DNA of 32,324 nt, from positions 1-32,324 of the forward strand of contig JAGXGR010000096.1 of NCBI GenBank assembly GCA_024636645.1, in the 5' to 3' direction. The position numbers and the translations under genes are program-made. The notes under the pieces were generated by a model. That model did no database searches, was not told where the DNA came from, and saw nothing but the letters and a program-made list of their open reading frames with translations. How positions within the stretch are numbered: position 1 is the stretch's first letter; each line of letters begins with the position of its first letter. Shown here one piece after another: positions 17,987 to 29,099 of this stretch. This DNA is from Legionella sp. Its GTDB lineage: Bacteria > Pseudomonadota > Gammaproteobacteria > Legionellales > Legionellaceae.

Positions 17987-20740
17987 TTGAAAACGACCGT
18001 TTTAAATGCAGCCATCTTGACATTATTGTCTTCATCCACTCTTTATGCATTGGGTTTGGGCGATATGAAGGTGCATTCATATCTTAATCAGCCATTTCAT
18101 GGTGAGATCGAGCTTATTGATGTCAAAGGCATCTCTTTGTCCAGCATCAAGGCCGGTTTAGCTTCCGTTGAGGACTATGAGCACGTGGGCATCGAGCAAG
18201 GGTATACTGTCAACCTGTTACGATTCAGTGTCGGTAAAAATAAACAGGGCAAACCTGTCATCATACTCAAATCAGCAGAAAGAATAACCGATCCCTATAT
18301 ACAGTTGTTAATTGATTTAGCCTGGCCAGACGGCCAGCTTTATCGCGAATATAATATTCTTCTGGATCCTCCAGGCTATCAACTGGGCAGTTCAACCGTC
18401 TACGGTGGCCGGGTGACGACTCGCCACGATGCCCCATCAGCACAAAAGCACTCAGGCGTTGCAGATAGAGCCATTACAAGCCAGGTGGTACGCTCGTTTG
18501 ACAAGACCGAACAAACCCGTGAGCAATCCACTTATGGCCCAGTGAAAGCAGATGAAAACATCTGGCAAATTGCCCAACGTTATAAAACCGAGCATGTTAA
18601 TCTGCAGCAACTGGTGTTAGCCATTGTAGGGATGACACCGAATGCCTTTGAAAAAGGCAATCTGAATGGATTAAAAACCGGTGCTAAATTAACCATTCCT
18701 TCAACAGAAACCGTTCAGAAAATTCCACCTGTACTTGCAAAACAGGAAGTGAAGGCTCACGATGAGGCATGGAAAGACAAGTCTGAAATCCTGCATGTAT
18801 TAATGCCGCCTTATTTTACGGGTAAAAAAGAAGAATTCAATAAGTTAGAGACGACTGCGACGACACCGGCTGTTGCCGGGCCTTCTGAAATAGCTGAAAA
18901 ACCTGTTGCACCCGAAGCGCCGGATGTTGCACAAAGAGAACCGGAAACAAGAGGCTTAATGGCCAGTGTTATGTCAGCAACCTCCCTGTTTATTCCAGAA
19001 GATGAGCAAACTGATAAAAAAGCTGCATCAAAAATAGCCCCTTCACCCGTTCCCAAAGTTGTTAAACAGGCGTCTGACGCGGATTTAAAGACCAAGGCAG
19101 AAATTTCAATTGCAACCTCTGCAGTTGAGTCAGTTAAAGACGCCAATGTCATTCTAAATGAGCAATTAAAACTTCTACAACAGCAAAACAAACAGTTACA
19201 GTCACATCTACAGCGAAGTGAAGCTGATCTTGCCGATCTCCGAGCGAAAATTGATTTGCTTTTAAAAGAACGTCAATCTGTTTCTTCGCAAGCTTATGCT
19301 GCTAAAGACGGCAAGGAAGAACCTTGGAGCGTTTGGCCTTTATGGTTACTGTTTTTGCTAATCGCTGGCGGCGGCGGGTTTCTGTTTTGGTATTTTTATC
19401 GAAGACCAACACCAGAGGACCAGGGTCCAGGGCCTATTTTGTCATCTTCGAGTGATTTGACCGATGATAAATCAAAAGAAAAGGCGGCTGAGGTTCAGAA
19501 AATGGAAGAACAAAATGCTGTGGCTGAGATTTCTTCTGATGATGAAACAAGCAAGGACATCATCAAACCTTCCGATGAAAAGAACGCTGCTGACAAGATA
19601 ACTGACAAGACTGCTATGGCTATTGCTGCCCAGCCGAAAAAAGAGGGGGCTGAAAAACCGACCGCCTCAGAAACAGAAGATGCTATTGATACATCAACTC
19701 CAGAAGAGGTATCAGCACCTGTCTCCACCCTGGCTTATGAATCAGAAAAGACAAGCGCTTCAAAAGAGGACATAGAAAAGAACATTACTAACCATATTAC
19801 CAAAGAAATTGAAGATGATTTTGAAATTGAAGCACAGGAAAAGAGCAAGGAAAACGCTATAAAAGATGAGATGCAAGACGTTGAAATCGTTACCGACAAG
19901 CGTAAAGAAACCGACATTGAAGCGGAAAATTTGATAGGGAAGGATCAAGTGAATGAAGATTTAAATCCTTCTTTTGAAAAACCGCTTGAGACAGATAAAA
20001 ACCTTTCAAAGGATTATGGACAGGAAAAAGAATATAAAAGACCTCTGAGCAGTCTTAGCGAGCTGGAGATCGATGAAATTGAACCCATCGAGCGCAGCTT
20101 CGAGTCTGTTGAGGATACTGAACTGCCTGAAATAGATATTAATGAATTGGAAAATTATACCCTTGAACCCGATACAAAAGAAGAAGGAACGGACCCAGTT
20201 CCTGCTGAAGATCGGGACTTGCAAATTGATTTCGAAACCGATGAGCAGGCTGTTGAACAACAGCCAAAAGAAGAGAAGCCAAGCGAAGAGAAACCAAAAG
20301 AAGAGAGTCAGGATGAATTTGTGTTGGATTTTGAACCAGGATTATACCAGCCTGAGAAAGAAACCAAACCGGAAGAAGAACCAGAAGAAGGCGTATCAGA
20401 AGACAGTGAACATAGTCTGGACTTTGTTCTCGATGAAGATAAAGCGGAGACAGAACCAGAGAAAAATGAAAATTTAGCCAAAGAATCGTCAAACGAGCAC
20501 AAAGATCATCAAAAAGCAGAAATCGATCAGCTTAAAGCCGAGGCAGAACAAACCGACTCGCTGGCTAATCCCTTAAAGAGTAAAGCGGCACTGGATACCT
20601 TGCTCGCCCTGGCCAAAACATATATTGGTATGGATGATATTGAGGCAGCGAGGCAATCTTTACAGGAAGTTGCCGAAAACGGAGACGAGGATCAGAAAAC
20701 AGAAGCGCAAGCTTTACTGAAGGAATTAGATAAAAATTAG
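17987..20740 (+). CDS. FimV/HubP family polar landmark / pilus assembly protein
   Basis: ALGLGDMKVHSYLNQPFHGEIELIDV...DPYIQLLIDLAWPDGQLYREYNILLDPPGY N-terminal FimV domain; LysM-like segment; TM region; long acidic region; C-terminal ALDTLLALAKTYIGMDDIEAARQSLQEV. TTG start. Confidence 0.92.
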   Translation: MKTTVLNAAILTLLSSSTLYALGLGDMKVHSYLNQPFHGEIELIDVKGISLSSIKAGLASVEDYEHVGIEQGYTVNLLRFSVGKNKQGKPVIILKSAERITDPYIQLLIDLAWPDGQLYREYNILLDPPGYQLGSSTVYGGRVTTRHDAPSAQKHSGVADRAITSQVVRSFDKTEQTREQSTYGPVKADENIWQIAQRYKTEHVNLQQLVLAIVGMTPNAFEKGNLNGLKTGAKLTIPSTETVQKIPPVLAKQEVKAHDEAWKDKSEILHVLMPPYFTGKKEEFNKLETTATTPAVAGPSEIAEKPVAPEAPDVAQREPETRGLMASVMSATSLFIPEDEQTDKKAASKIAPSPVPKVVKQASDADLKTKAEISIATSAVESVKDANVILNEQLKLLQQQNKQLQSHLQRSEADLADLRAKIDLLLKERQSVSSQAYAAKDGKEEPWSVWPLWLLFLLIAGGGGFLFWYFYRRPTPEDQGPGPILSSSSDLTDDKSKEKAAEVQKMEEQNAVAEISSDDETSKDIIKPSDEKNAADKITDKTAMAIAAQPKKEGAEKPTASETEDAIDTSTPEEVSAPVSTLAYESEKTSASKEDIEKNITNHITKEIEDDFEIEAQEKSKENAIKDEMQDVEIVTDKRKETDIEAENLIGKDQVNEDLNPSFEKPLETDKNLSKDYGQEKEYKRPLSSLSELEIDEIEPIERSFESVEDTELPEIDINELENYTLEPDTKEEGTDPVPAEDRDLQIDFETDEQAVEQQPKEEKPSEEKPKEESQDEFVLDFEPGLYQPEKETKPEEEPEEGVSEDSEHSLDFVLDEDKAETEPEKNENLAKESSNEHKDHQKAEIDQLKAEAEQTDSLANPLKSKAALDTLLALAKTYIGMDDIEAARQSLQEVAENGDEDQKTEAQALLKELDKN

Positions 20741-20819
20741 TGAAATCCACGAATAGTCCTTTTTTAATTTACAAGTTCACGGTTATAATGCATTATCATT
20801 CAAAACAGTAAGTGATAGT

Positions 20820-21614
20820 GTGTTACATCCAATTAAGATTTTTGCAGTGGCCAGTCTGGTGTTTTTGCAATCTTGCCAGACAAGCAATGACGTCAGGGAA
20901 GAAAAAGCCACCCGGGCACTCAATCTCAGTAAAGCAGCATCTTACAATACTCAATTGGGCTTAAGTTATTTGAAACAGGGTGACAGGCCTCGAGCGAAGC
21001 GTAAACTGTTTACTGCGTTAAAGCAGGAGCCAGGTTCAACGGAAGTTCAGTCTGCATTGGCTTATTATTTTGAGCAATCCGGAGATATGAATCAAGCTAA
21101 ATCCTATTATTTGAAAGCGATAGCCCTTGCGCCAGGCGCAGGAGCCCAGCTGAATAATTACGGTGCATTTTTATGTCGTCAGGAAAACTATGTTAAGGCA
21201 ATAGATTATTTTCTGAATGCTGTAAAAGATGATCAATACGTTCATACAGCAGGTGCTTATGAAAACGCTGGATTATGCTCTGAGGCCATCCCTGATTATG
21301 ACAAAGCGAAACTTTATTTTAAAAAAGCGCTGGAACAGGATCCTTCAAAAAAACAGTCTTTTTATGAATGGGTGAAAATAGAAAATAAATTGGGAAATAC
21401 GAGACAAGCGCTGGATCTTGTTAAACAATATTCCAATTTTAGCAATGATCCGGTCATTTTGAGCCTGGCAAAAGATATTGCTCAAAAATCCGGTGACAGC
21501 AAATTACAGACCTTATACCAAATTAAACTTCAGCAATTAAAACAATCACAGAATGATAGACAATATTCTGATAATAGTGGAGTAAATGATGAGCACAACA
21601 ACCCCAGTGGATGA
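20820..21614 (+). CDS. pilW: Type IV pilus biogenesis/stability protein PilW (PilF), TPR lipoprotein
   Basis: Lipobox-like LQSC; TPRs AKRKLFTALKQEPGSTEVQSALAYYFEQSGDMNQAKSYYLKAIALAPGAGAQLNNYGAFLCRQENYVKAIDYF. GTG start. Confidence 0.88.
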   Translation: MLHPIKIFAVASLVFLQSCQTSNDVREEKATRALNLSKAASYNTQLGLSYLKQGDRPRAKRKLFTALKQEPGSTEVQSALAYYFEQSGDMNQAKSYYLKAIALAPGAGAQLNNYGAFLCRQENYVKAIDYFLNAVKDDQYVHTAGAYENAGLCSEAIPDYDKAKLYFKKALEQDPSKKQSFYEWVKIENKLGNTRQALDLVKQYSNFSNDPVILSLAKDIAQKSGDSKLQTLYQIKLQQLKQSQNDRQYSDNSGVNDEHNNPSG

Positions 21615-22146
21615 CATTAAGGATATAGAACAGTTTAGCCCGGGCCTCAGTCTGTCCGAAAGCCGTAAACAGCTGGGGTACAGTCAGGAATATGTTGCTA
21701 ATAAACTACATTTGCGCGTACGCATTATTGATCTTTTGGAAAATGATGATTACCAAAGTATGCCTGAGCCAGTGTTTATAAGAGGGTATCTGCGAGCCTA
21801 TTCAAAGCTGCTTAACATTAGTCCAGAGCCGTTGATTTCTCAATATAATATCACTTGCGGAAGTGAGAAGAAAATTGATAAAGCATTGTGGCAGAGTCGT
21901 CGGGAATCAAACAATGCTGAAAAAATGGTTCGCTGGATTACCTTGATCTTTGCATTGTCTGTGATAGTTGCTATTGGCATATGGTGGCAAAAAAATAAAG
22001 ATTCGCATGACAGCTATGCAGCTACGGCTAATCATTTACCAGCAGATTTAGGAAAGTCAGACGTTCGTTTGACTGATTTATCAAAAATGCAGTCTTTATT
22101 ATCAAACAACGCAGACATTAAACCCGTGGAGACAAACGGTGGTTGA
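21586..22146 (+). CDS. RodZ-like HTH membrane protein, short C-terminus
   Basis: [55 protein letters not shown] is RodZ HTH_25; single [20 protein letters not shown]; no long periplasmic domain. Confidence 0.85.
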   Translation: MMSTTTPVDDIKDIEQFSPGLSLSESRKQLGYSQEYVANKLHLRVRIIDLLENDDYQSMPEPVFIRGYLRAYSKLLNISPEPLISQYNITCGSEKKIDKALWQSRRESNNAEKMVRWITLIFALSVIVAIGIWWQKNKDSHDSYAATANHLPADLGKSDVRLTDLSKMQSLLSNNADIKPVETNGG

Positions 22147-23410
22147 GAGAATTCAAGCAGTAAGGGGAATGAATGATGTTCTCCCGGATAAAACGGCATC
22201 ATGGCAATATCTTGAGAAAGTCATTGCCCGTTGCTTAAAGCAGTACGGTTATTCAGAAATACGCTTCCCGATTGTGGAAAGTACGCAGCTTTTCAAACGT
22301 TCTATCGGTGAAGTGACTGATATTGTTGAAAAGGAAATGTATACCTTCACGGATCTTAATGGCGATAGCCTGACTTTAAGACCAGAAGGAACAGCAGGCT
22401 GTGTACGCGCCTGCCTTGAGCACGGGCTTTTACACAACCAGCAACAGCGGCTTTGGTATATGGGGCCTATGTTTCGCCATGAAAAGCCCCAAAAGGGCCG
22501 TTATCGACAATTTATGCAGACCGGCGTTGAAGCGTTCGGCTTTCCTGGTGCAGGCATTGAGGTCGAGTTAATAGCACTTACTCTGCGCTTTTGGAAACAA
22601 CTGCATATTGATCATGCCGTTCGCCTGGAAATTAACAGTCTGGGTGTATTATCAGAAAGACAGGCATATAAAGATATACTGGTTGATTACCTGAAGGAAA
22701 ATTTTGACCGGTTAGACGCTGACAGCAAGCGAAGACTGCACACCAATCCACTAAGAATTCTTGATAGCAAAAACCCGGAAATGAAGGATATTATCAGCGC
22801 GGCACCAAAGCTTATAGATACACTTGGAGAAGAAAGTCGACAGCATTTTCTCGACCTCTGTGAAGGGCTGGATGCCGTGGGCATTCAATACCACATCAAT
22901 CCCTTTCTTGTTCGCGGCCTGGATTATTATGGCCATACGGTTTTTGAGTGGGTTACCGATCAGCTTGGCAGCCAGTCAACGGTGTGTGCCGGGGGTCGCT
23001 ATGACTCGCTTGTTGAGCAACTAGGCGGCTCTCCATGTCCTGCTGTTGGTTTTGCCATGGGAATGGAGCGATTGCTTCTTTTAATGGAAAAACTTGCAAT
23101 CAAAACAAAAGAGAAGGAGAATCCCTCAGTTTATATTATATCCGAAGGTAAAGAGGGTTTGATTCAAGCCTTGAAATTGGCTGAATCCATACGCGATGCA
23201 GAATACCATGTGATAACGCACACCGCTGGAGGCAGTTTTAAAAATCAATTTAAAAAAGCCGATAAAAGTGGTGCACGATTAGCCCTGATACTAGGGTCTG
23301 ATGAAATTACTCAACAGAAGGTCAGCATCAAGGATCTACGAAAAGAAGCAGAGCAGATAACCGTTTCACAAAGCGATGTGAATCAATACTTGAATAGCTG
23401 TCTTGGATGA
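22139..23410 (+). CDS. hisS: Histidyl-tRNA synthetase
   Basis: [58 protein letters not shown] start overlapping the previous CDS. Confidence 0.97.
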   Translation: MVERIQAVRGMNDVLPDKTASWQYLEKVIARCLKQYGYSEIRFPIVESTQLFKRSIGEVTDIVEKEMYTFTDLNGDSLTLRPEGTAGCVRACLEHGLLHNQQQRLWYMGPMFRHEKPQKGRYRQFMQTGVEAFGFPGAGIEVELIALTLRFWKQLHIDHAVRLEINSLGVLSERQAYKDILVDYLKENFDRLDADSKRRLHTNPLRILDSKNPEMKDIISAAPKLIDTLGEESRQHFLDLCEGLDAVGIQYHINPFLVRGLDYYGHTVFEWVTDQLGSQSTVCAGGRYDSLVEQLGGSPCPAVGFAMGMERLLLLMEKLAIKTKEKENPSVYIISEGKEGLIQALKLAESIRDAEYHVITHTAGGSFKNQFKKADKSGARLALILGSDEITQQKVSIKDLRKEAEQITVSQSDVNQYLNSCLG

Positions 23411-24102
23411 TTGCGGGAGAGAAAAATGTCAGTTTACATGACGGAAGAAGAACAAATAGAATCCATAAAAAATGGTGGAAACAATACAGCAGCTTAATCA
23501 TGATCGTTTTGTCTGTTATATTGCTTTCGATTGCCGGTTACAGGTATTGGACCTGGCATCAGGAGAAGTTAACGTTTCAGGCCTCAAACAATTATGAGCA
23601 AATGATGCTGGCTTATTCCAACCAGGACATGAAATCAGTCAACGCTTTTGCAAATCAGCTGATCAAAAATCATAAGACAACAGTTTACGCTGATGCAGCA
23701 CAACTTTTAAAGGCCAAGCTTTTTGTTAATGCTAATGAACTTGATAAGGCCAAAGAGCGGCTGAATCAGGTTATCAATAACACAAACATACCGGCGCTCA
23801 AACAAGTCGCAAGATTAAGACTGGCGCGTATTCTTACAGCAGAAAAGTCGCATGACAAAGCGCTGTCTGAACTGAAGACCATTGAAGATCAAACTTATTT
23901 GCCAGTGATTAACGAATTACGAGGTGATATCTATGCCGCGAGGGGCCAGTATAAGAAGGCCAGTGAGTCATATCAGCTGGCAATGAATGATAATCGCCTC
24001 CAGGGATTAGGCAATTTATATCTCGAGATGAAAACAAATGAAATGGCATCAATGACACAGACTATGCAACCGGCTCATCAAAAGCATGTAGCAAAGGTAT
24101 AA
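23407..24102 (+). CDS. YfgM family TPR membrane protein
   Basis: Single N-terminal TM, TPR_21-type repeats, position between hisS and bamB. Confidence 0.85.
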   Translation: MIAGEKNVSLHDGRRTNRIHKKWWKQYSSLIMIVLSVILLSIAGYRYWTWHQEKLTFQASNNYEQMMLAYSNQDMKSVNAFANQLIKNHKTTVYADAAQLLKAKLFVNANELDKAKERLNQVINNTNIPALKQVARLRLARILTAEKSHDKALSELKTIEDQTYLPVINELRGDIYAARGQYKKASESYQLAMNDNRLQGLGNLYLEMKTNEMASMTQTMQPAHQKHVAKV

Positions 24103-24149
24103 TTTGAAGTTTGCCTGGAATTAAACTTAAAGAAAGGTATTTTGTTTCT

Positions 24150-25304
24150 ATGAAAAGAATAATATTGATTTTATTGAGCGCAATGGCATTACAGGCATGT
24201 AATAAAGTGGATGATTACCTGCTGGGCAAGGATAACAGCCCAAAGCCGACAGCACTAGAACAAGTGACACCCAAACTGAATTTGGTAAAAAAGTGGTCCT
24301 CCCCGGTAGGCAAGTCACAGCAAAGCACGGCATACCTGAAATTGAAACCTGTCATTATCGGCCAGACCATTTATACTTCTGATAAAAGCGGATTGGTAGA
24401 AGCCATTAATAAAGCAGACGCCAAACCACAATGGTCTCAACAACTTGACCATGCCATCGTCAGTGGACCTGCTGTGATGGGGAATTATATTGCCCTGGCC
24501 ACAGACGCATCGACTGTTGTTCTGCTGAATAGAAAAAACGGTGAGCGTTTGTGGGAGAAAAAGCTCTCATCGGAAGTTCTTGCTAAACCCGCTATGACCC
24601 AAGACAAGCTGATTGCCAAAACAATCGATGGCAATCTTTATGCACTTAATATCGCTAATGGCGAAAAAATCTGGGTTGTTAATCATGGTGCGCCAAACTT
24701 GATCCTCAAGGCGGGATCTTCACCGGTCATTGTTGATGATAAAGTTCTCGCGGGCTACTCTGATGGAAAACTTGATGCAGTGGATCTTCATACCGGCCGC
24801 GTGCTATGGCAAAGAAGCATTGCATATGCAAAAGGCGCCAGTGATGTCGAGCGGCTTGTAGATATTGATGCTGATCCCATCGTTAAGAATAATGTCGCTT
24901 ATTTAGCAACCTACCAGGGTTATATTGGTGCTTTATCGCTGACCAATGGGCAATTTATATGGAATAAGGAAGCTTCTGTTTATAAAAATATTGCACTCTC
25001 GCGTAATAACGTCTATATAACAGATAGTGACGATATTCTCTGGGCTCTGGATGCCAAGACTGGAAAAGTCAAATGGAAACAAACCGCATTGAAATCCAGA
25101 GGTTTAACAGAACCTGTTATTATGGGAAATCGCCTGGTGGTTGGTGATAAAGAAGGTATACTTCATATTTTGACCACCCAGACGGGTGATTTTCTTGCAA
25201 GAACGCAATTAACAGGATCCGTTAATATTTCCCCTGTTGTGGAAAATGACAGTATCTTTGTACAAACAGCCAATGGATTGCTTAACAAATTATCTGTGAG
25301 CTAA
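24150..25304 (+). CDS. bamB: Outer membrane protein assembly factor BamB
   Basis: Lipobox LQAC; PQQ-like beta-propeller repeats (NGERLWEKKL, NGEKIWVVNHG, TGRVLWQRSI). Start at ATG 24150 gives a proper signal peptide. Confidence 0.93.
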   Translation: MKRIILILLSAMALQACNKVDDYLLGKDNSPKPTALEQVTPKLNLVKKWSSPVGKSQQSTAYLKLKPVIIGQTIYTSDKSGLVEAINKADAKPQWSQQLDHAIVSGPAVMGNYIALATDASTVVLLNRKNGERLWEKKLSSEVLAKPAMTQDKLIAKTIDGNLYALNIANGEKIWVVNHGAPNLILKAGSSPVIVDDKVLAGYSDGKLDAVDLHTGRVLWQRSIAYAKGASDVERLVDIDADPIVKNNVAYLATYQGYIGALSLTNGQFIWNKEASVYKNIALSRNNVYITDSDDILWALDAKTGKVKWKQTALKSRGLTEPVIMGNRLVVGDKEGILHILTTQTGDFLARTQLTGSVNISPVVENDSIFVQTANGLLNKLSVS

Positions 25305-25307
25305 ACT

Positions 25308-26693
25308 ATGATCCCAGTGATTGCCCTTGTCGGGCGTCCAAATGTGGGTAAATCTACATTATTTAATCGATTAACAAGAACACAAGATGCGCTTGTTGCT
25401 GACTACCCTGGATTAACCAGGGACAGGCAATACGGGCAGGCAGTTTATGATGACAAATCTTTCATTGTTGTGGACACCGGCGGCGTTGGTGTTGATGACT
25501 TGTCTGTTGACGCCTTGATGTCCAAACAATCGGCCATTGCCTTACAAGAAGCTGATATTGTCTTCTTTATGGTAGATGCTCGCGCCGGCTGCACCGGCAT
25601 TGATGAAAATATTGCACAATCCCTTCGCAGATCTGGGAAGACAGTGTTTCTTATTGTCAACAAGGCCGATGGACTCGATGAGGAAATCGCCAGTGCTGAT
25701 TTCCAATCGTTAGGCTTTCAACAGGTTTTTGCTATCTCAGCTACCCATGGTCGCGGTTTAACTCATCTACTCTCTACTGTTATGGATGAATTGCCCGAGC
25801 AGGAAGAAACGATTGAAGCGCATGATGCCATCAAGATAGCCTTTGCCGGGCGTCCAAATGTCGGTAAATCAACCTTGATTAACCGTATTTTGGGTGAAGA
25901 GCGCGTGGTTGTTTATGATATGCCGGGAACGACACGCGACAGCATAGCCATACCCTTTGACAGAGATGATAAGCATTATATTTTGATTGATACAGCAGGT
26001 ATAAGACGTCGCGCACGTATTGATGAAAAAATTGAAAAATTTTCTGTCATTAAAACCATGCAGGCCATTAAAGAATCAAACGTTTGCTTGTTGCTTATTG
26101 ATGCAACGGGGGGATTGACCGATCAGGATATGCAATTATTAAGTATCATTATTGAATCGGGTAAGGCGCTGGTGATAGCGGTTAATAAATGGGATGGTTT
26201 GCAAGAAGAACATAAAGATAAAATTAAAGATGATTTAAAAAGACGCTTGCATTTTGCCAGCTTCGCTAAAATACGTTTTATTTCTGCACTTCATGGCAGC
26301 GGGGTGGGTTTATTATTTAAAGATATCAATCAAGCTTATGAATCCGCGACCCAATCCATGTCAACTCCGAAATTGACACGCTTATTGCAAGATCTGACAA
26401 GCCAGCACCAACCGCCCATGGTTAATAACAGACGAATAAAGTTAAGGTATGCCCATACAGGAGGCCATAACCCACCGTTGGTCATTATTCATGGAAATCA
26501 GTTGGAAAGCCTGCCAGAAAGTTATAAAAGATACCTTACCAATGGCTTTATTCAACATTTAGGCCTGATTGGCACGCCCTTAAGATTAGAGTTTAAAGGC
26601 GGTGAGAATCCCTATAAAGATAAAAAAAATAAATTATCCAGGCGGCAGGTTAATAAAAAGAAACGGCTGATGCGCAAGGCGAAAAAACGCTAA
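25308..26693 (+). CDS. der: Ribosome biogenesis GTPase Der (EngA)
   Basis: Two G domains with [14 protein letters not shown] and [16 protein letters not shown]-like C-terminus, basic tail. Confidence 0.97.
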   Translation: MIPVIALVGRPNVGKSTLFNRLTRTQDALVADYPGLTRDRQYGQAVYDDKSFIVVDTGGVGVDDLSVDALMSKQSAIALQEADIVFFMVDARAGCTGIDENIAQSLRRSGKTVFLIVNKADGLDEEIASADFQSLGFQQVFAISATHGRGLTHLLSTVMDELPEQEETIEAHDAIKIAFAGRPNVGKSTLINRILGEERVVVYDMPGTTRDSIAIPFDRDDKHYILIDTAGIRRRARIDEKIEKFSVIKTMQAIKESNVCLLLIDATGGLTDQDMQLLSIIIESGKALVIAVNKWDGLQEEHKDKIKDDLKRRLHFASFAKIRFISALHGSGVGLLFKDINQAYESATQSMSTPKLTRLLQDLTSQHQPPMVNNRRIKLRYAHTGGHNPPLVIIHGNQLESLPESYKRYLTNGFIQHLGLIGTPLRLEFKGGENPYKDKKNKLSRRQVNKKKRLMRKAKKR

Positions 26694-26747
26694 GCGCTCT
26701 TGGGTATATACAGCTGGTGGGCAAAGTTTTCCATACCCCCCACCCGC

Positions 26748-28520
26748 TCACGTCCAGAAATATATCAAGGCAGGAATGGCTGTCACAACGACAATTAATT
26801 CAACCGGTATACCAAGCGACAAATAATCAAAAAACTTATAACGACCGGGCCCTAAAATCAAAGTATTATTCTGATGGCTTATAGGCGTTAAAAAAGAACA
26901 GGACGCGCCAATGGCAACAGCCATCAAAAAGGCATCAACGTTCATATGCATCGAATTGGCCAGGTTAGCGGCGATTGGGGACATGACCACAGCAGTGGCT
27001 GCGTTGTTCATCACATCTGATAGGGTCATGGTTAAAACGAGTAATAAACCAAGAATCATGGTGGGATGGTCTGCTCCGGCCACGGACAAAAGGCCCTGGC
27101 CAATCAGTTCAGCCGCTCCTGTGCTCTTTAAAGCATCCCCCAAAGGTATCAAGGCACCCAGCAGAATTATAATAGACCAGTCTATGCTTTGGTAAACACG
27201 TCTCATCGGAATGATATTAAACATAACCAATAAAATGACAACCGTCACAAATGAGATGCTGATAGATACCAATTGCATTGCAGAAAGAATGATGCCGCCT
27301 AAAAATATAAAAACAGGCAGGAAGGCGTTGTGTTTAAAACCTACCTTAATGGGTCTTTCTGCCAAGGGAACCAATCCCAAATTAACAACATTTTCCTGAA
27401 AATCCTCCGTGTGCCCCTGCAGCAACACCACATCGCCTGCATTCAGATTGACATGATTCAATCTGTTTTTGAAACTTTTACCAGACCGGGCAATGGCCAG
27501 CAGGTTAATATGGTAATTGGATCTTACCCGCAAGCGCTGCCAGGACCGACCTTCCATGCGGGATCCAGGCGTCACTACCGCTTCCATGATGCCAATTTCT
27601 TCACCGCGAAGATTCTCTGGTGAAATAATATCACCATGCACCAATTCAAGATTTCCTTTTAATAATAATAAATTCAGATCTTCATGCGTGGCTTGAATAA
27701 TTAAAATATCGCCTTCAAGCATTTCTTCATCAGGAGGTACCGCCAGACGCTTCTTTCGTTTTCTGACGAGACCCACAATGGAATAATCACCTTCAATCAA
27801 ATTTTCCAGACCGCTTCTTGTCATACCGACAACAGGTGAATCTTTGGGAATCTGAATCTCACTGATATAGTCGTGAATTTGATACAAATCTTCGCTGCCT
27901 TTTTCAGCTCTTCGTCTGCCAGGCACGTAACGCCATCCCAGGATGCTGATATAGATCAAACCAAACACGCATACCGTAAGCCCAACCGGTGCGAAGTCGA
28001 ACATTGCAAAAGGAACACCCGTAACCTGTAACTTATAAGATGAAACCAGCAGATTGGGCGGTGTGCCAATTTTTGTTGTCATGCCCCCGAGGACCGAGGC
28101 AAAAGATAAGGGCATTAACACTTTAGAAGGTGATATTTTGGCGTTAATTGCACTTTGGATTGCCAGTGGCATCATCAATGCCAGGGCGCCGACATTATTC
28201 ATGAACGCTGATAAAAAGGCGGCTATCAGACATAAAAGTCCAATATGCATCATTGGCCTTTTTAAGAAAGGCACAAAAAAATGAAGAAGCGTTTCGATAA
28301 GGCCGGTCTGACTGATAGCTGCTGTGATCACCATGACGGCAGCAACGGTGATTACTGCTGGATTACTAAACCCTGTAAAGGCCTGCTCAGAAGGAATAAC
28401 GCCGAAAATAACCAAGGTCAAAAGGCTCATCAAGGCGACAGTATCATAGCGATAATAGCCCCATATGAACATACCGAGGGTCAGGGCAAGAATAAAAAAA
28501 AGCAGATAAGCATCAAACAT
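26748..28520 (-). CDS. SLC13 (DASS) family permease with two RCK_C (TrkA-C) domains
   Basis: PSEQAFTGFSNPAVITVAAVMVI, MNNVGALALMMPLA, KIGTPPNLLVSSY; central GDYSIVGLVRKRKKRLAVPPDEEMLEGDILIIQA and a second similar module. Confidence 0.93.
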   Translation of the reverse strand: MFDAYLLFFILALTLGMFIWGYYRYDTVALMSLLTLVIFGVIPSEQAFTGFSNPAVITVAAVMVITAAISQTGLIETLLHFFVPFLKRPMMHIGLLCLIAAFLSAFMNNVGALALMMPLAIQSAINAKISPSKVLMPLSFASVLGGMTTKIGTPPNLLVSSYKLQVTGVPFAMFDFAPVGLTVCVFGLIYISILGWRYVPGRRRAEKGSEDLYQIHDYISEIQIPKDSPVVGMTRSGLENLIEGDYSIVGLVRKRKKRLAVPPDEEMLEGDILIIQATHEDLNLLLLKGNLELVHGDIISPENLRGEEIGIMEAVVTPGSRMEGRSWQRLRVRSNYHINLLAIARSGKSFKNRLNHVNLNAGDVVLLQGHTEDFQENVVNLGLVPLAERPIKVGFKHNAFLPVFIFLGGIILSAMQLVSISISFVTVVILLVMFNIIPMRRVYQSIDWSIIILLGALIPLGDALKSTGAAELIGQGLLSVAGADHPTMILGLLLVLTMTLSDVMNNAATAVVMSPIAANLANSMHMNVDAFLMAVAIGASCSFLTPISHQNNTLILGPGRYKFFDYLSLGIPVELIVVVTAIPALIYFWT

Positions 28521-28547
28521 GTTTAATCAGCCAAACAAAAATAGATA

Positions 28548-28970
28548 TTATACGTTTCTCAGGGTCAGCACATCGCAGGGTGCATGATGCACTGTAGCGC
28601 TTGCTGTACTTCCAAGATAAGAGGAAAAGCCTTCTGTAGAATGACTGCCTATAATGATCAGGTCGCAATTGAAAGCTTTAGCTTTTTTAAAGATATGATC
28701 GGAGGCGGCACCTATTTCAATAAATTGTTGTTCAATAGGTACTTGTATGGCGTCTCCAAGAGTCTGCATGACCGTCATCGCATCCTCTTTGGATGGATGA
28801 GCAAGCTCTGCAAAACCCAGGCTCTGAGCCAGCTGTATGCTTGCAGGAAGCTCGATGACGTGCAACAAATACAGTTTCGCATTGAAATGTTCTGCAATGG
28901 CTTTTGCTTTTTCACTGATATGAAAATGCGTTTCATTGAGATCGGTGGCATGCAGGATATTTTTATACAT
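28548..28970 (-). CDS. Universal stress protein (UspA family)
   Basis: YKNILHATDLNE, LYLLHVIE, CDLIIIGSHSTEGFSSYLGSTASATVHHAPCDVLTLR. Confidence 0.93.
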   Translation of the reverse strand: MYKNILHATDLNETHFHISEKAKAIAEHFNAKLYLLHVIELPASIQLAQSLGFAELAHPSKEDAMTVMQTLGDAIQVPIEQQFIEIGAASDHIFKKAKAFNCDLIIIGSHSTEGFSSYLGSTASATVHHAPCDVLTLRNV

Positions 28971-29099
28971 AGGTCCCTCACTTATAAATCCTGATAAGGC
29001 GGCTTCAATAGCCTTTGGTTAATTCTAGTTGAATTATCGCTGAAATATCAATTACTTTTTCTTTTTTTTAAGCACACAGTCAGAAACCAGTGGCTGACA

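Noticed and set aside
18811-19191. 126-aa antisense ORF, and others (19495-19728, 20139-20492) opposite fimV
   Set aside because: Low-complexity Ser/Ala/Leu-rich shadows of the acidic fimV linker.
20785-20796. ATAATGCATTAT palindrome upstream of pilW
   Set aside because: Short AT-rich self-complementary sequence around a probable -10; expected by chance.
26716-26744. GGTGGG...CCCACC stem between der and the SLC13 gene as terminator
   Set aside because: Only 6-bp arms and no T-tract; cannot be called a terminator with confidence.
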